Source of the DNA: Piscicola geometra
Taxonomy: Eukaryota > Annelida > Clitellata > Hirudinida > Piscicolidae
DNA length: 64,000 bases
Direction: 5' to 3'
Assembly (NCBI GenBank): GCA_943735955.1
Contig: OX030955.1
Coordinates: 10,804,147 to 10,868,146 of the forward strand
The translations under genes were made by a program, and so were the position numbers. Positions 1 to 10,362 of the stretch are shown here, one piece after another. The first letter of the stretch is position 1. Every line of letters begins with the position of its first letter. Under the pieces are notes generated by a model that worked only from the letters and a program-made list of their open reading frames with translations, was not told the origin of the DNA and did not search any database.

Positions 1-877
1 GCCGCCTATGCTCTATAGCAACCTCTTAATAAAAAACTTTTTTGTTACTTTAAAAAGATTTATTTTGATGACATTTTTATCGTTCAAGTTGGAGTTGGCC
101 ACTTTGTAATACATTTATTGAATGTTCTTAGACAAAAATGCATTTCATTGAAAAAAATGTTTTATTCAATTTCATTCAAGTATTAAGGTTGAAATAAATC
201 TCAAAATTGGGATAAAAATACTTTTAATTATCTTTAAAAAATGAGACTTTGTGAAATAGAAGGTAAATGGGTTAATCCAGAATCGATTACATACTTACGA
301 TTTTTCCGTGTCTTACTTGTTATTCAAAAGAATGGAAAATCGTATCAAAGACTGGATGCATTTTTTTAAAGAAAAGGAATATAAAAATATTATCCATGTA
401 AAATTTTCAAAATAAATAGTACTATAATATACTTTCTAGCTATTCAAAAGTTTGAAATATACTAAAAACGCATGTCTTAAATTTGCTAACAGATCTTTAA
501 TATTAAATATTTAAGTTTATGTATTAGTTAGTTCTATCCGGTTTGATTTATTCGGTCGTAGGCTTATTTAAAGACGTGGTTTTGCTTCTCTCAACTTTAA
601 AAAACATTATTTTATATCAGCTTTCGGCTATTTTGTTATTTTTCACAATTTCTCACTTCTGATTCTAGCGTTACTTTTCCCTCTGATCATTGTGATTTAT
701 CAAGAAACAGGTGAGTACTAAATTTCTAAATTTTTTTATTAATACAGTTCATGGGTATAGGAAGATAAATTTATAATATCGGGCTCTTATGTTTTTTTTA
801 TAGAACAATATCAACATATCCTATCATGCAATCCTGATTCATGCATACCCTGACGTTAGCAGGAAATTCCCCGATTC
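1..877. other. AT-rich DNA without a recognisable gene
   Basis: No convincing coding exon is seen. A strong consensus splice donor (CAG then GTGAGTA) lies near position 709 on the plus strand, so an untranslated or very short upstream exon cannot be excluded, but no partner acceptor or coding sequence was found. Confidence 0.5.
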
Positions 878-1440
878 TCATTATACTAGTATTAGGTGTC
901 ACGACTTTACAGTATATTTTAAAGTTGTTTCATATTATTCATTGAATAAGACAATGTTTGAAAAATATTTTGATATAAGCTTCGTCAGTAATATTTTTAA
1001 TGAAGCTTTTTAAATAACGAAATAAGATCAATTTTCCCGATTCTGATAGTGAGAATGGGGACATGAATAAATTATTATGAACTTCTTGATAATATAGCTT
1101 TGTTCCAATACTATTTTCTTTTTTAGATGGCACCAATTGACCAAAAAAAGCCGAGAGGCTTCTCAACGTTATTGAGAAAAAATGAAAACCGAAAACAGAG
1201 AAATATACAATGATACAAGCAAATCATGATAGTGTATTAAATTAATACTATTAATACACTATCATGATTTTCTTGTTAATATAGATTTTTCCACAATACT
1301 GGGTTCTTTTAAAATAATTGAAGTTTTAACGTTAAAAAGTAATTGAATATTAATTAAATTATTTTAAAAAACCATTTCATGAAGTGAAAAATTTTCACTA
1401 TTTTAGAGAAAAATAATAAGTTACAGAGATTTAAATAGCA
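878..1440. repeat. Dispersed repeat, copy 1 (copy 2 at 54567-54909)
   Basis: This stretch is recognisably the same sequence as 54567-54909, in the same orientation: both hold ACTAGTATTAGGTGTCACGA, then a diverged middle, then GTTTTAACGTTAAAAAGTAA and ACCATTTCATGAAG. Copy 1 is longer and holds an internal duplication and a perfect hairpin at 1223-1268. In copy 2 the sequence stops where a hAT element begins at 54910. No coding potential was found, so this is an old dispersed repeat of unknown class. Confidence 0.7.
1223..1268. repeat. Perfect 18-bp hairpin
   Basis: ATCATGATAGTGTATTAA at 1223-1240 is repeated exactly as its reverse complement at 1251-1268, with a 10-base loop. It lies within the dispersed repeat. 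The related copy near 54.76 kb has only one arm, so the palindrome arose by local inverted duplication in this copy. Confidence 0.8.
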
Positions 1441-2810
1441 TTACGGGCGCCATTTTAAAAAGTTGATTTTAAATTTCTAATTTACGCAGCAATGCTGCGC
1501 CGCAGAATATATTAACAATTGTGTGAAAAAAGAAGGAAAAAAAAAAACTTAACAAAAATTAAGTTCAGAAATTTTATATTGTTTTTTAGATGAGGTTTTA
1601 GATGGCTGTCAGTGTTCACTGATAATCTGTAAAACTATTTGCTCAATTAAAAAAGATTAATACAATTAATGTGTTTGAAATTATTTTTATACTCTATAAT
1701 ACATACATGAGTATACATAAAGCAAGTTTTTTTGAAATTGAAAACAAAATATAGAAAGACACAAAGTCTGTAGTCAAATTTGGATTAACCCAAATATATA
1801 ATATTCAATTTTTTTCTCTAATGCTTTTCATTTTGTATTGAAACTTTTTCTTTTAAATAAAGCGTTAAAAAAGTTAATATGCGTTAATTTTTGCCTATTA
1901 TATAATTAACGTTTTAACCAAATAATATCGCGTTAATCTTTCAAGTCCTAATTTATAAATTAACATTGTAGCCAGCCTCATCACATAAATACAAAATAAT
2001 TTAGTGAAAAACTAACAATATTAAAGAAGCTGATGAACTTTTCAAAATAAACTAAAAACCTGTTTTGAGTGTTCCAAAAAGCAAAAAAAAATTACAATAA
2101 ACAAATCCACTTAAGTCCCTCTTGATGAAATTGTGCAATTTTCACCCTGTCTTAAGGCAAGCAAGGCAGTCATCTGGAAGATAGAAAACCATCACTATCA
2201 AGTGAATGCTCCTGCTATTGGAACACAGACAGAAGCTTTTTAAGTTGCTACAATACCTGTCAAGGGAATTTCTAAGTATTCAGAACACATTTTTGAATAA
2301 TAGGCATGTTTGTGTTTTGGTAAAAAAGGGCTGAGAGGTTGTTTTGAGGTAGGAGAATCCTAGAAATATTGTCAACGGAAAACACGCATCCAGTAATCTT
2401 TATTTAATGAAGGATGAAAGGGAAAGATCTTATACTTATTAAAGGAATTCTAAAATTGGGATACAATTTCAGCCAGTCTGGAAAAAACAAGATCTTAGAA
2501 AAATAAGAATTTTATTTTTCATTTTATTTTAGAAAACATTAGATATCAGTTAACACTTTCAAGTCCTATCTCCAGCAAAAAATACCTTTAAAAATCTTGC
2601 TTGAGAAGAGCAGTCTTATCCGCTGGAAGTGCCAAAGGTTACAGCTGCTGTAAGAATAGAATAATTATTTAATAAAAGTCTAGTTGCGACTACTACAGGA
2701 TGGAGTTACAGTTCTGTATACTTCTTGCCAGTGACGACACTTCAACATCTTTTATATTGGCCCATTCACAAAACGGTCAAATAATGGTTTTTCTGAAAAG
2801 GTAGCCGATC
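1441..2810. other. AT-rich intergenic DNA
   Basis: No gene is supported. A 27-base motif beginning GTCTGTAGTCAAAT and ending in ACCCA near 1765-1791 recurs near 5570-5596 with two or three differences, so small dispersed repeat fragments are present. The motif GCGTTAATTTTT near 1880 resembles the minisatellite unit at 53 kb. Confidence 0.5.
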
Positions 2811-3980
2811 TCAGACGCTGAACGCTTTGTTGTCAAGGACTGCGAGGAAAACGGCAAAGGCCTGCAGGGCACACAGTGGGCAGGCGTACTGCACTGAGAA
2901 GCAGTCCCTTGATAGTCTCGCCAGCTGCAGGACCACTTGCGAAGGCTCGGTGGCACGCACGAGCATGGTGTTCTTGCACGAAGGCTTAACCGACCAGCCT
3001 CGCATGTCGCCCCTGTACTCCATAACATCTTCCAGCTTCTCCTTGACGTTCTTCAATTCCACCAGGCCTTCCTCACCATACAGCTCCACTCTCATCTGCC
3101 GCACTCCTCTCGCGTGCAGGAGATTGCGTTCAAATGCGATGCTTGCCAGCTGCTTCGTTCCATCGCTCTGATCGTAGAGACGAAAGTGCGTGCCTTGCAG
3201 GTTTCCTCGCAGCTCGGCCACTTGCGTACTGTTCGTCTGGCGTAGGGCGTAGAAAGAACTGCATGACTTGCGCTTTTTCTTGGCACTCAACAAGCACTTT
3301 ACGCCAGCGTCGAGTTGGTGCAGTGAGTACGACAGCTGTGTGTGCATGTCTGCCTTCAAGCGCGTCACCAAACAACCCACTCTGCCCTCCAGCGCCACTG
3401 CACGCAACAAAAGCCTCGAGTCGTTTTCATGAGAACTCATCTTCGCCTGCTTGGTACTGAATGTGTATGCGATGCCGTCCTGGATCACTGTTCGTCGAAT
3501 CCTTTCCGAGTTTCCTTCAGTCTTAGGACTATGAGAACTTTTGGAGAATTTCACATCATCTTCGTTTCTGTTGACTGCATCGATCTCTTCCCTTATATCG
3601 GAAATCTCTGTCGTTTTTCCGCTGCTGGCCTCACAGAGACTGTCTCCGTTCTTCACCACAACTTCATACTGTTTTTCGCTGATGTTTTGTTCACTCTGAA
3701 ATCCACCATCTTTTTCGAAAGCAGAGTTGTCAGCAAACAGTTCAACAACACCCGATTCATCAACAGAATCTCCCCCATTAACTTCAACAGTCTCTTCCAC
3801 AGCAGTTTTTAGAGAGTTTTCCACATTATTTGCTGCCGTCTGTAAGGCTATTGGACAAGTAAAAAAGTTGTCAGTGCCTCTGAGGGTGTGCCTTTTGAAG
3901 CGCCTCACTGCGCCTGCGCCCCCGCTTCTCATGTGTTCAGTTTCAAAATATGTGTGTTTATCAATAACTACGTCACACAT
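2811..3980 (-). CDS. Tubby-like protein, intronless
   Basis: Single 389-residue ORF. The C-terminal half (about 196-389) looks like a compact tubby domain: a basic KKKRK block (234-238) after LLSA, in the place where tubby proteins bind PI(4,5)P2; the pattern VAELRGNLQGTHFRLYD (254-270), matching the region where the family keeps a GKLRSN.LGT.F.IYD pattern; and the end CPLCALQAFAVFLAVLDNK (368-386), the hydrophobic C-terminal helix signature. The usual insert between the last strands is shortened. The N-terminal 195 residues are acidic and Ser-rich, probably disordered. The ATG follows an in-frame TGA by one codon, so it is the only plausible start if the gene has one exon. GC content is well above the flanks and there are no introns, which suggests a retrocopy or a fast-evolving single-exon paralogue; no poly-A tract is visible downstream. 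Family assignment is inferred from motifs; function in ciliary or membrane trafficking is known for the family only. Confidence 0.8.
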   Translation of the reverse strand: MCDVVIDKHTYFETEHMRSGGAGAVRRFKRHTLRGTDNFFTCPIALQTAANNVENSLKTAVEETVEVNGGDSVDESGVVELFADNSAFEKDGGFQSEQNISEKQYEVVVKNGDSLCEASSGKTTEISDIREEIDAVNRNEDDVKFSKSSHSPKTEGNSERIRRTVIQDGIAYTFSTKQAKMSSHENDSRLLLRAVALEGRVGCLVTRLKADMHTQLSYSLHQLDAGVKCLLSAKKKRKSCSSFYALRQTNSTQVAELRGNLQGTHFRLYDQSDGTKQLASIAFERNLLHARGVRQMRVELYGEEGLVELKNVKEKLEDVMEYRGDMRGWSVKPSCKNTMLVRATEPSQVVLQLARLSRDCFSVQYACPLCALQAFAVFLAVLDNKAFSV

Positions 3981-4735
3981 TGATCAATTTAGAAGCACCA
4001 AACTTGAAAGAAGAGGTTTCAAGGTTTGGCATACTAAAGACGTTTGCAATTTTTCTAGTGATGTTATTTGAAAATTTAAAATGCATGAAAACTCAAACGT
4101 CTTGTTTGGAAAATCCTTCTCTGCAATATTTCGATAAAAATTGAAGAAAAATGGCTGACCATTCCACGTAAGACCATCTAAAAATCAGCAGCAGCCAGCA
4201 GTTATTTCAGAAAGGAGCAAAACTTACACAATATAAGGTTAGTCGATTCTTAATTGAGCTTGACTCTTTTGAGATAAACCTTAAGATACCAAATTGCACC
4301 GAGCAAAGAGTTGTGCTATGACAACGAATTCAAAAAAGTACATTAAATTAAGTTTACATGATCGTTTGTTTCTGTGTTTCACTGGCTGCATGAAAAACAA
4401 TGATTGGAACTTGAATTACATCTTCGTCTACTAACTTCACTAACTTGGTTCATAAACTTCTTTTAGGATTCTAGACTTTCACATTTTAGAAACAATCTCA
4501 TATCAAATATGCATTTATCGTTCCTACTACCTTCTCAAAAAAGTCCCAAAACGACTGATTAAACACAAAACGGTATTCGAAAGTGTTTATTAGGAGGAAT
4601 GCAAAAAAAACAAACAAGCAAGCGAAAAAACACAAGACACCCAAGCACCTAGAAGCCCAGGAAGCCAGCCTCTAAGGCATCATGCGACTATAATTCATCG
4701 GAATCGGATTCACTTTCCTCCACTGCATTCTCCCT
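3981..4735. other. Upstream and intergenic DNA, no gene seen
   Basis: AT-rich sequence between the tubby-like gene and a simple-repeat block. It must hold the promoter of the tubby-like gene, but no specific element is recognisable. Confidence 0.4.
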
Positions 4736-4960
4736 CTTGCCTGTGTGAGTGTGTCGGTTGGAAAGATGGATGGAGGAAGGAAGGATAGATGGTTGGATGG
4801 AAAAGAGAAAGATATATGGAAGAAATTTAGATGGATGAATAACGATGGAAAAAAATGGGTAGATGGATGAAGGATAGATAGATGGATAGTGGATGAAAGA
4901 AGGATAGAAAGTAGACAAATAACATATTTGCAATATGAATGAAAAAGCAGATGAGGATGG
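4736..4960. repeat. GATG/GATA-type degenerate microsatellite
   Basis: Purine-rich tract dominated by GGATGGAT, GGAAGGA and GATAGATGGAT words. Open frames on the complementary strand through it (Ser/Pro/His/Ile-rich) are artefacts of the repeat. Confidence 0.8.
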
Positions 4961-5099
4961 ATTGGAAAATTAAAAAATAAACAGAAATAGCGATGCTGGA
5001 AGACTCGAACGGGCAACGGCTCGGAGCATGTAGAGGAAGGCGGAGGTCATGAGGAGAAGGAAGACGCCCACATTCCATGAGAAGAGCGTTGTCATCAGA

Positions 5100-5350
5100 G
5101 ACTTGTTCTTCGCCTCTGTGTTGTGTCGTGGGTTAATGTGGTTAGTGTTATGTGGTGGTGTTGGTGTGTCATGTTATGCAGCGGTGTTGGTGTGCTTGTG
5201 TGTGGTGCTGTGTTGTGTCGTGTGGTGTGGTAGTGATGATATGCTGTTGTTACGTGGTGGTGTTGGTGTGCTTGTGTGTTATGTGGTTAGTGTGGCGTGC
5301 TTTGGTGTTATGAAGTGTTGTGGCATTATGTGGTGTGGAGTGTTGTGCAG
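5100..5350. repeat. GTG/TGT-rich degenerate minisatellite
   Basis: G+T-rich tract built on GTGGTGTTGGTGTGC-like words that recur near 5154, 5184 and 5259. The Val/Cys/Leu-rich open frame through it is a product of the repeat. Confidence 0.75.
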
Positions 5351-5359
5351 TGATTGAGT

Positions 5360-6144
5360 ACGCGTGTTTGATTTACTAGTTGCCTCTTAGTTTGAAGGTG
5401 TGTGTATCTGAATTGATATAACGCTGCCCACCCAACTTTAGTTCTTCTTCTCCTGCATAGTAGACTTCATCGCTACTGTTATCTGTTTGGTGAATCAGGC
5501 ATGCACCAATCAGCTATCAGCTAGCGTGCCACATATATAAAAAAAACATATAAGACACTGCAAATTGAATGTCTGTAGTCAAATCTGGATTGACCCATAT
5601 TATAAAAACTAGCAAGCGCTCACACCTTTCATATTGCCGCCGTCTTTTGCTGTATATTGTTGTTATTATGTGTCAATGTGTCATTGCGTAGGAATGTGTG
5701 TTTATTCATGTGTCGTTTTTGTGTATTTATGAATATTTATGTTAAATTTTATAAATTTAAAAGTCTATTTATGTTTATGATTCATATTTGTACATAAATT
5801 TGAATATGTGTGTGTAATGGTTTATATAAGAGCTGTGTCCATATGGCTGCACTGCCCTGCCAAAGAAAAAGAAAGAAAGTCTACTTTTAAACGGCGAAAT
5901 AATTTTAATTGTCGGTTGAAATGTAAGAATCAAGTCCTACATAAATTTATATTCGAATCGATTTTACTCTGCATAGTTTCTGTGATATACTTCCTTTTTC
6001 CACTGAAGCTTTCCCACGCTGTGTTGCCATAGTCAAAGTAAGTGTAATTTTTGGCAAAGTTTAGTCAGTTTAAAAAAAAACGAAGTTTACTGTTAACCTT
6101 TTGAATTCTTTAGAATATCATTATTGCATATACTTTCAATGAAC
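5360..6144. other. Intergenic DNA, no gene seen
   Basis: AT-rich sequence with TGTG-rich stretches and the second copy of the short dispersed motif noted at 1.77 kb. A 74-codon open frame at 5808-6032 has no recognisable motif or supporting context. Confidence 0.4.
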
Positions 6145-6435
6145 CAGGGGCGGCGATCTGCTGCAAATCTTGGAGGGGTCCTAACCAGCATGGACAATCT
6201 TGTGGGGGGGGGAGTCCTGGGGTCCGGATACCCCCTCCCCCACTTGAAAAAACATTGTTTAAATTCTGTTTTTATACGAATATTAAGTATACAATGAAAA
6301 GTTCTATTTTAGACAGCTATAACTATAACTACACATACTCACAATGTATTAATATGTAAAAAAAATCTGTTTTATGCCATGTTTGACAATTATGTTCGCA
6401 TCAAAGCAAACATTAAAAAATAGGGAAGAAGTTAT
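6145..6435 (+). mobile_element. hAT-like MITE, copy 1 (right end missing)
   Basis: Starts with CAGGGGCGGCGATC, a hAT-style terminal inverted repeat, and stays similar to the complete copy at 41848-42209 (TGCAAATCTTGGAGGGGTCC and a G-rich GGGTCCTGGGGTCC block) until about 6435, where similarity fades. No matching right terminus was found, so the copy is truncated or rearranged. It has no transposase. Confidence 0.65.
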
Positions 6436-6731
6436 TTTTTTCAAATTAATAATATTTTTATCAGAATTTCGGCTTTACCGACCAACTAAGAAAAATTCGC
6501 TTTTACTTTTTAACTCTTTCGTTAGCAAAATCCGACAGACTGAATGGTCTTCGCCATGACTGTATTCGTAATCTAATCGAATAGACTATTTGTCACATCT
6601 CTATGCCATAGTGATTTTTGCAAAAGAGTTTAATTATTTATAATTGACGAGCTCACTGGAGTGTGAAGAACGTCAAAGTTTGAATGGCTTTAGCCGTGAG
6701 GTTGCATTATAGAGATTGATTTAAAATTTAA

Positions 6732-6947
6732 ATGATCAAGGATGTTTATTGTTTTGTTTGTTTACGTAGAAATGAAACCACTAAAAATTTTAATGTCTTA
6801 TTAGTTATGCATTTGTTTGGAGAACTGAAACGAAGATTAAAATATTATTTAAAAGCCAAAAAGGCTTCAAAAACAAATCCTACCAGCCCGCCAGTCACCA
6901 AAGATAATGAGCCTGCCACCATGAATTGCATTCGATTCACCCCTTAA
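6732..6947 (+). CDS. Hypothetical ORF or exon, interrupted by the fold-back element
   Basis: Open frame of 71 codons whose last residues are read into the fold-back transposon, which begins at 6923. A good acceptor (T-rich tract then GTAG) at about 6768 precedes the part reading NETTKNFNVLLVMHLFGELK, followed by a Lys/Thr/Pro-rich tail. If the element and one target-site copy are removed, the frame runs on past 10362 for a few codons to a stop, or, with a one-base shift, into a Lys/Asp/Ser-rich tail ending near 10410. No family is recognised. It may be a terminal exon killed by the insertion or simply chance. Confidence 0.25.
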   Translation: MIKDVYCFVCLRRNETTKNFNVLLVMHLFGELKRRLKYYLKAKKASKTNPTSPPVTKDNEPATMNCIRFTP

Positions 6948-6993
6948 CCGATTCACCCCATAACCGATTCACCCCTCAACCGATTCACCCCTT
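6931..6993 (+). repeat. Left terminal 16-bp tandem array
   Basis: About four units of CGATTCACCCCTTAAC, with CCATAAC and CCTCAAC variants. The array faces the longer one at 10201-10345 in inverted orientation. Confidence 0.9.
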
Positions 6994-7029
6994 AAAATAG
7001 TTAAAAACGGACTTATTTTTTTAAATATA

Positions 7030-7640
7030 AATGTTAATATAAAATAAAATTTTAAATATAAAATAAAAGTTTAAATACAAAAAAAAGTTTAAATATAAAA
7101 TAACATTTTTAATATAAGATAAAATTTTAAATATAAAATAAAATTTTAAATATAAAATAAAATTTTAAATATAAAATAAAATTTTAAATATAAAATAAAA
7201 TTTTAAATATAAAATAAAATTGTAAATATAAAATAAAATTGTAAATATAAAATAAAATTTTAAATATAAAATAAAATTTTAAATATAAAATAAAATTTTA
7301 AATATAAAATAAAATTTTAAATATAAAATAAAATTTTAAATATAAAATAAAATTTTAAATATAAAATACAATTTTAAATATAAAATAAAATTTTAAATAT
7401 AAAATAAAATTTTAAATATAAAATAAAATTTTAAATATAAAATAAAATTTTAAATATAAAATAAAATTTTAAATATAAAATAAAATTTTAAATATAAAAT
7501 AAAATTTTAAATATAAAATAAAATTTTAAATATCAAATAAAATTTTAAATATCAAATAAAATTTTAAATATCAAATAAAATTTTAAATATAAAATAAAAT
7601 TTTAAATATAAAATAAAATTTTAAATATAAAATAATTTAT
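7030..7640. repeat. 19-bp AT-rich minisatellite (left array)
   Basis: About 30 near-identical copies of TTTTAAATATAAAATAAAA, with a few single-base variants (a TATCAAAT block near 7530-7580, TTGTAAAT near 7220-7245). Confidence 0.9.
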
Positions 7641-7721
7641 TAAATTTAAAATACTTTATTAAAACAAAATAAAATATTAAATAAAAAATTAATTATTTAA
7701 CACAAAAAAAATTAATAATTA

Positions 7722-8233
7722 CAAGGCACTCTTTTCAACCAATTTATTTTAGGGTTGTATTTTATGACAGCCTTTGGACAAAATAAACCTTAAGGAATGA
7801 TTTTTTTGAAAGTTAATTAAATAAAAAATAAATTATTAAATTGAAAAATAAATTACTAAATTAAAAATAAATTATTAAATTAAAAATAAATTTCTAAATT
7901 AAAAAAAAATTATTAAATTAAAAATAAATTATTAAATTAAAAATAAATTATTAAATTAAAAATAAATTATTAAATTAAAATAAATTATTAAATTAAAAAT
8001 AAATTATTAAATTAAAAATAAATTATTAAATTAAAAATAAATTATTAAATTAAAAATAAATTATTAAATTAAAAATAAATTATTAAATTTAAAATAAATT
8101 ATTAAATAAAAAATAAATTATTGAATACAAAATAAATTACTAAATACAATGCACTCTTTTCAACCAATTCATTTTAAGGTTGTATTTTATGACAGCCTTT
8201 TGGACAAAATGAACCTTAAGGAATGATATTTTG
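7722..8233. repeat. 90-bp direct repeat flanking a 19-bp array
   Basis: 7722-7812 and 8146-8233 are direct copies of one sequence, including CACTCTTTTCAACCAATT and GTTGTATTTTATGACAGCC. Between them (about 7825-8140) lie about 16 copies of a different 19-bp unit, TTAAAAATAAATTATTAAA. The arrangement suggests a segmental duplication that carried or seeded the array. Confidence 0.85.
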
Positions 8234-8691
8234 TGAGTTAATTGAACTTTTTAGCAAGTAAAAGGAAGCATACATTGGTCATTTTTAACATGGGGCAGAT
8301 CATGCAGTTGATTAGGAATTGATTAGGAAGTGAGGAATAAACAGACTATTTTTAAATGACATATAAAAACGGTGCTTTTTTCTCTTTCCTATCTCTTTTC
8401 TTTGCCCTCAGTTGACTTGAATTATCTATCCTGCACATATTTCCCTTCTACTGAATTTATACATTTATGCACATTTCCCAGTTTTTAGGCAATTCTTACC
8501 CGTATCTCACATCTCATGATAATTGTGAGAAAGGTTAATTTGAACTTTGAATTAGTTTTGTTCCAAACTTGTCGAAAATCTTGTTTATTTGTCGAAAAAA
8601 TAAAATTTCTGTTGAAAGTACACTAGCTGCTAGTGACTAGTGACTAGCATACTGAAAGTAAACAACGAATATCTGTCATTAAGGTGCTAGT

Positions 8692-9167
8692 GCGAATTGC
8701 CGAAATGCAAATTGCCGAATGAGTCGAAATATTAAAAAGCCTGAATTGCTGAAAGGGGTTTTTTCAACTAGTACGAATTGCCGAATATTAAAAAATCTGT
8801 AATTTTCAATTCCAAATTAAATACTTTATTTTTCATTTTTGGCAATTAAAGATTTCATTATAATCGTTATTATTATTATTAGTATTATTATTAGATATAA
8901 GTACTTGGTAATTCAACATAATAGTTAAAACCGTTACTTCAAATATCTTTGGTTAAAACATTGAAAAAAATTAATATAAAATTAAATTAAGTTCATTAAT
9001 TAATGAATCATTATTCAATTAAATTCATCAAATAAGTTATTACACATAGATATATAAATCGTTTAATATCATTAAATATATTTCGGCAATTCAACACACT
9101 TTAATAAATTCGCTTTCGGCAATAAACACTAGCTAGCTATTCGACAATATGTATTTCGGCAATTCGC
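8692..9167. mobile_element. Inner fold-back nested in the larger element
   Basis: GCGAATTGCCGAAA at 8692-8705 is matched exactly, inverted, at 9154-9167, and similarity continues inward over about 30 bases (second ATTGCCGAAT-like units on both sides; further ones near 8775 and 9081). Like its host it has short tandem units at its ends and an AT-rich, non-coding core. GGTG/CACC just outside may belong to the termini. No clear target duplication was found. Confidence 0.6.
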
Positions 9168-9329
9168 GCGGACACCGCCATTTATGGAGATTTCGTTAAA
9201 ACTATTAACTTAATAGGTTAATCTGGCTTCTATTCTTTCCATGAATCATATATTGAAAATAACTCAGAAATAATTATTTATTTGACAAAAAACACAAAAA
9301 TATTTTTTATCTTAAAAACCAATTCATTT

Positions 9330-9575
9330 TTTACTTATTTTATAACTTTTTATTTATTTTATAATTTTATTTATTTATTTTATAACTTTTTATTTATTTT
9401 ATAATTTTATTTATTTATTTTATAACTTTTTATTTATTTTATAATTTTATTTATTTATTTTATAACTTTTTATTTATTTTATAACTTTTTATTTATTTTA
9501 TAATTTTATTTATTTATTTTATAACTTTTTATTTATTTTATAATTTTATTTATTTATTTTATAATTTTTTCAAAT
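9330..9575. repeat. About 40-bp AT-rich minisatellite
   Basis: Higher-order repeat alternating TTTTATAACTTTTTATTTA and TTTTATAATTTTATTTATTTA half-units, about six double units, on the right side of the fold-back element. Confidence 0.85.
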
Positions 9576-9584
9576 TTTCAAATT

Positions 9585-9965
9585 TTTATTTATTTTATAA
9601 TTATCTATTTATTTTATAATTATCTATTTATTTTATAATTATCTATTTATTTTATAATTATCTATTTATTTTATAATTATCTATTTATTTTATAATTATC
9701 TATTTATTTTATAATTATCTATTTAATTTATAATTATCTATTTATTTTATAATTATCTATTTATTTTATAATTATCTATATATTTTATAATTATCTATTT
9801 ATTTTATAATTATCTATTTATTTTATAATTATCTATTTGTTTTATAATTATCATTTATTTTATAATTATTTATTTATTTTATAATTATCTATTTATTTTA
9901 TAATTATCTATTTATTTTATAATTATCTATTTATTTTATAATTATCTATTTATTTTATAATTTTT
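9585..9965. repeat. 19-bp AT-rich minisatellite (right array)
   Basis: About 20 copies of TATCTATTTATTTTATAAT. Its complement shares TATAAAATAAA with the unit of the left array, so the two arrays can pair imperfectly. Confidence 0.9.
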
Positions 9966-10200
9966 AAATATTTTATAATTTTACATACATTTTTTAGATA
10001 TATTTTATAATTTAAAAAAATATTTTGCCATTTATTTTATCTTTTTAATAAATTTATTTATTCATTTTATAATTTTTTCATAGTTTTTCATTTATTTGAA
10101 AAAATTATAGTTTTTTATATTTTTCTTTATTTAAAAAATAATAATTTATTATTTTATTTTAGCAAAATACCTATAAAAAATAAAGTCCGTTTTAAACTAT

Positions 10201-10345
10201 TTTAAGGGGTGAATCGGTTGAGGGGTGAATCGGTTATGGGGTGAATCGGTTATGGGGTGAATCGGTTAAGGGGTGAATCGGTTATGGGGTGAATCGGTTA
10301 TGGGGTGAATCGGTTATGGGGTGAATTGGTTAAGGGGTGAATCGA
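10201..10345 (-). repeat. Right terminal 16-bp tandem array
   Basis: About nine units of GTTAAGGGGTGAATCG (reverse complement of the left array), alternating mainly between TTATGGGG and TTAAGGGG variants. It is about twice as long as the left array. Confidence 0.9.
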
Positions 10346-10362
10346 CTGCATCCCGCCACCAT

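Larger units (their letters stand above)
6923..10354. mobile_element. 3.4-kb fold-back (palindromic) non-autonomous transposon with tandem-repeat termini
   Basis: Flanked on both sides by GCCACCAT (6915-6922 and 10355-10362), an 8-bp direct repeat consistent with a hAT-like target duplication. The ends are inverted repeats: GAATTGCATTCGATTCACC on the left against GGGATGCAGTCGATTCACC read inward from the right. Each end continues into tandem copies of CGATTCACCCCTTAAC (about 4 left, about 9 right), then a shared TTAAAATAGTT and ACGGACT stretch, then 19-bp AT-rich arrays sharing TATAAAATAAA in inverted orientation. The centre holds a second fold-back. No transposase was found. A lone copy of the terminus lies at 22871-22909. 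Drosophila FB elements have a comparable design; the 8-bp duplication favours hAT-type mobilisation, which is inference. Confidence 0.8.

Noticed and set aside
3134..3812. Plus-strand open frames opposite the tubby-like gene
   Set aside because: They are antisense shadows of a GC-rich coding region; motifs are present only on the minus strand.
7030..10345. CRISPR-like or centromeric satellite interpretation of the regular arrays
   Set aside because: Repeats are directly adjacent with no spacers, and the unit bounded by 8-bp direct repeats and inverted ends is a discrete insertion, not a satellite block.
10201..10345. Telomere-like repeat (TTAGGGG-like words)
   Set aside because: The unit is 16 bp with a constant TGAATCG core and occurs inverted at both ends of one element; not a telomeric repeat.
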